12,188 nucleotides of DNA from Ruminococcus sp. (GTDB lineage: Bacteria > Bacillota_A > Clostridia > Oscillospirales > Ruminococcaceae), in the NCBI GenBank assembly GCA_017418765.1, contig JAFOMV010000190.1:1-12188 (forward strand), read 5' to 3'. Below the pieces are notes generated by a model. That model ran no database searches and had not been told where the DNA came from. It saw only the letters and a list, made by a program, of their open reading frames with translations. Made by a program: the position numbers and the translations under genes. Positions 9,875 through 12,188 of this stretch are shown one piece after another. Position 1 is the first letter of the stretch; the number at the start of each line of letters is the position of its first letter.

Positions 9875-12188
9875 AAGACAACCAAAGAAAAGTACACGAA
9901 CCATCGAGAGTGGGTTCGGGTACAAGAAAAAACAGCAGCTCTCATATGAAGAAACAGCAAAGCCTGCCGTTTCGTGTTTTCAAGAAGCTGATGATGGTCA
10001 TTGCCACTACGCTTCTATCCCTTTTCCTCGTAGTTGTTATCACAGGCACTATCGTAAGTACGGCACTTACTGTATATGTCCTCCACTTCATGGATGAATC
10101 AACAAAGATCACGCTACAGGAGCTTGAATCAGGAAGTGATACCTATTTCTACGGTATACAGAAGGATTCTCACGGCGAAGATGAACTTGTGGTTCTCAAC
10201 AGAGTAAAAACCGACGTTCAGCGTATCCCTGTAAGTATCGACAGGATCCCTCAGCACGTTCGCAATGCTTTCGTTTACACTGAGGACGAACGTTTCTATA
10301 CACACGATGGCGTTGACTATAAACGTACATTTTCAGCTTTTCTGAATATGTTCATGCACATCTACGATACCGAACAGGGTGGTTCCACCATCACTCAGCA
10401 GCTCATCAAGAACCTGACAGGTGATGACGAACACTCCCCTCAGCGTAAGATAAGAGAAATATTCAGTGCTATGCAGCTTGAAAAATCATATTCAAAGGAC
10501 GAGATCCTGGAAGAATACCTCAACTATATCGCTTTCGGCGGACCTGTAAATGGTATACAGCTTGCCTCGATCCGTTACTTCGGTAAGAACGTCGAGGACC
10601 TCTCAGTGCCTGAGGCAGCAGTTCTCGCAGCTATACCAAAAAGTCCTGAATACTATGGTCCTTTTGTTGAATACACAGATGAACAGAACCGTGTAACTGT
10701 TGACGGACGTGCAAACAACAAGAGCCGTAAGGAATATGTTCTCTATAAGCTTTACGAAAACGGCGCTATCTCATACGATGAATATCAGAAATACCTCAAC
10801 GTTGACCTAATTTATACTGATTCTGAGGAATATCTCGCTTCTCACCCTGAAGAACTCGCTTCTGATCTTGAGGAAGAACAGTCAGCTTATACATGGGTAG
10901 TTGATGCTATGTATTATGAGTTTGCAGACTACCTCCAAAAACAGTACAACATCGATGAGCAGGAAGCTATCAAGCGTATCAACAAGGGCGGTTACAAGAT
11001 ATATTCATGTATCGATGATAAAATGCAGTCATACATTGAGGAGCGTTTCCTCGATCCTTCCAATCTCATATCACTCGATGCCACAAGGCGCTGGGCTGAT
11101 ATCGACGGTGACGGAAAAACAGAGGAATACCTCCCTCACGTAGCTTTCGTTGCTATGAACTACAGCGGAGAGGTAATGTCTCTCGTAGGCGACTGGGGTG
11201 AAAAGAATACTTCACTTTCCACAAACTATGCCGTTCATGACCCAAGACAGGTCGGTTCTACTATGAAGCCTGTTGCAGCATACGGACTTGCTCTTGATAC
11301 TGACCTCATCCACTGGGGCTCGGTATTCAATGATAAGCCTATAATGAAACTGCCAAACGGCGATCCATGGCCTACTAACTATGGTAAGACCCTTTCTTAT
11401 GCAAACCACAATGTCTACTACTTCCTCCAGCAGTCATTCAATACCGTTCCTGCACAGCTGGTCGAGGAAATGGGTGCTCATGCGGTTTACAAGTTCTGTA
11501 AGGAACAGCTCGGTATGAACCTTGATCCTGAGGACGAAGCTATCGCTCCTCTGGCTCTCGGAGCTCTTACCTATGGTATCACTCTCGAAAACCTTGTAAA
11601 CGCTTACCTTCCATACGGCAACAAGGGTGTTTACAACGAAGCTCATGTTATAACCAAGGTCGAGGACAGCAACCAGCAGATAATCTATCAGAACAATGGA
11701 AACCCAAGACAGGCTGTATCAGACGAAACAGCATGGGTAATGAACCGTCTTCTAAAGAACGTTGTTCAGAACGGTACTGGTACTGCCGCTCAGCTCAGCA
11801 ATAAGGTAGTAGTCGGCAAAACAGGTACTACCGATAACTGGTACGATGAGGCATTCGTTGGTCTTACCCGTGACTTCGTAAGCGGTATAACAGTTGGTTA
11901 CAAGTACAACGATCCTGCACTTTCACTTCCTCAGAACTTCAAGTCTGCTCAGGTATGGAAAAACTGTATCGGCGATTACGCCAACACAGAATTCCCTGAC
12001 ACAGGTGCTGATTTTGATCCTGTTGATTCCGTTATTGAAGGCTATATGTGTACCGGTTCCGGATGCATAGCTTCTGCAAGCTGTCCAAAGGGAGTATACG
12101 GCTACTGGAAGTCTTCAAATGCTCCTTTCTGTAACGGTACTCACAACAGCTGGACAAGCAATTCAAGCAGTTCATCAAGCAGCAATAC
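9871..12188 (+). CDS. Bifunctional class A penicillin-binding protein (PBP1A-type), C-terminus beyond window
   Basis: This cell-wall synthase polymerises glycan strands and cross-links peptides outside the membrane. 772 codons are visible with no stop. A basic cytoplasmic N-terminus (1-40) precedes a membrane anchor (about 42-70). The GT51 transglycosylase domain shows T137-E138-D-E-R-F-Y-T-H145 with catalytic E138, then GGSTITQQLIKN and the EYLNYIAFGG region. The transpeptidase domain has all three motifs: S463-T-M-K466 with the acylated serine, S522-F-N524 and K650-T-G652. Beyond it, four cysteines (727, 732, 738, 754) lie in a C-x(4)-C-x(5)-CP pattern; a 'CxxSGxLATxxCP'-like motif is common in clostridial PBP1A. 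A Ser/Asn-rich tail runs into the edge. ATG at 9871 is chosen because it directly precedes the basic tail and anchor; M26 (9946) is less likely. Confidence 0.94.
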   Translation, partial: MKDNQRKVHEPSRVGSGTRKNSSSHMKKQQSLPFRVFKKLMMVIATTLLSLFLVVVITGTIVSTALTVYVLHFMDESTKITLQELESGSDTYFYGIQKDSHGEDELVVLNRVKTDVQRIPVSIDRIPQHVRNAFVYTEDERFYTHDGVDYKRTFSAFLNMFMHIYDTEQGGSTITQQLIKNLTGDDEHSPQRKIREIFSAMQLEKSYSKDEILEEYLNYIAFGGPVNGIQLASIRYFGKNVEDLSVPEAAVLAAIPKSPEYYGPFVEYTDEQNRVTVDGRANNKSRKEYVLYKLYENGAISYDEYQKYLNVDLIYTDSEEYLASHPEELASDLEEEQSAYTWVVDAMYYEFADYLQKQYNIDEQEAIKRINKGGYKIYSCIDDKMQSYIEERFLDPSNLISLDATRRWADIDGDGKTEEYLPHVAFVAMNYSGEVMSLVGDWGEKNTSLSTNYAVHDPRQVGSTMKPVAAYGLALDTDLIHWGSVFNDKPIMKLPNGDPWPTNYGKTLSYANHNVYYFLQQSFNTVPAQLVEEMGAHAVYKFCKEQLGMNLDPEDEAIAPLALGALTYGITLENLVNAYLPYGNKGVYNEAHVITKVEDSNQQIIYQNNGNPRQAVSDETAWVMNRLLKNVVQNGTGTAAQLSNKVVVGKTGTTDNWYDEAFVGLTRDFVSGITVGYKYNDPALSLPQNFKSAQVWKNCIGDYANTEFPDTGADFDPVDSVIEGYMCTGSGCIASASCPKGVYGYWKSSNAPFCNGTHNSWTSNSSSSSSSN

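Noticed and set aside
10901..11143. Plus-strand 80-codon frame inside the PBP gene
   Set aside because: It is an out-of-frame shadow within the continuous, motif-rich PBP coding region.

Overview
The window looks like chromosomal DNA of an anaerobic, low-to-mid GC Firmicute of the class Clostridia, most likely a cellulolytic Ruminococcus or close relative (Oscillospirales). This rests on a secreted GH5 cellulase ending in a dockerin, which points to a cellulosome, together with a complete spoIIA sporulation operon, strong AGGAGG-type ribosome binding sites and Firmicute-type sigma-A promoters. The species is inference; no rRNA or other marker lies in the window.

Layout. (1) 1-1030, minus strand: a tight run of four small genes. 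Three are soluble or peripheral proteins of unknown function; the fourth is cut off by the window edge and begins with a membrane segment. (2) 1050-4588, plus strand: four separately transcribed housekeeping-type genes. These are a YfcE/MJ0936-like metallophosphodiesterase, the long ribosome hibernation factor HPF, a stand-alone LUD-domain protein, and a DRE-TIM (HMGL-like) aldolase whose leader carries three tandem 15-bp repeats. (3) 4589-4808: a convergent junction with two strong hairpins. (4) 4809-6917, minus strand: the GH5-Ig-like-dockerin enzyme with a near-perfect promoter and a small palindrome in its leader. (5) 7161-8565, plus strand: spoIIAA-spoIIAB-sigF, ended by a strong terminator. 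(6) 8737-9318 plus and 9319-9657 minus: a flavin reductase-like protein and a membrane-anchored BofC-C-like protein, convergent, with directly abutting stop codons. (7) 9871 to the window end, plus strand: a bifunctional class A penicillin-binding protein, still open at the edge, with an unusual translation-initiation region.

How the genes work together. SpoIIAA, SpoIIAB and sigma-F form the forespore partner-switching module. The BofC-C-like gene and the class A PBP would fit spore or envelope biology, but that link is inferred from neighbourhood and family resemblance only. The phosphodiesterase, HPF, LUD and aldolase genes each have their own start signals and do not look like one operon. 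Most promoters share one architecture: a TTGAxx-like -35, exactly 17 bp, then TATAAT-like -10, usually with a TGn extension.

No gene-free stretch exceeds about 290 bases, and I see no tRNA, rRNA, CRISPR array, insertion sequence or phage gene. The points most worth a second look are the small-gene cluster at the left edge, the 15-bp leader repeats before the aldolase, and the hairpin plus CTG mini-ORF between the Shine-Dalgarno and the ATG of the PBP.
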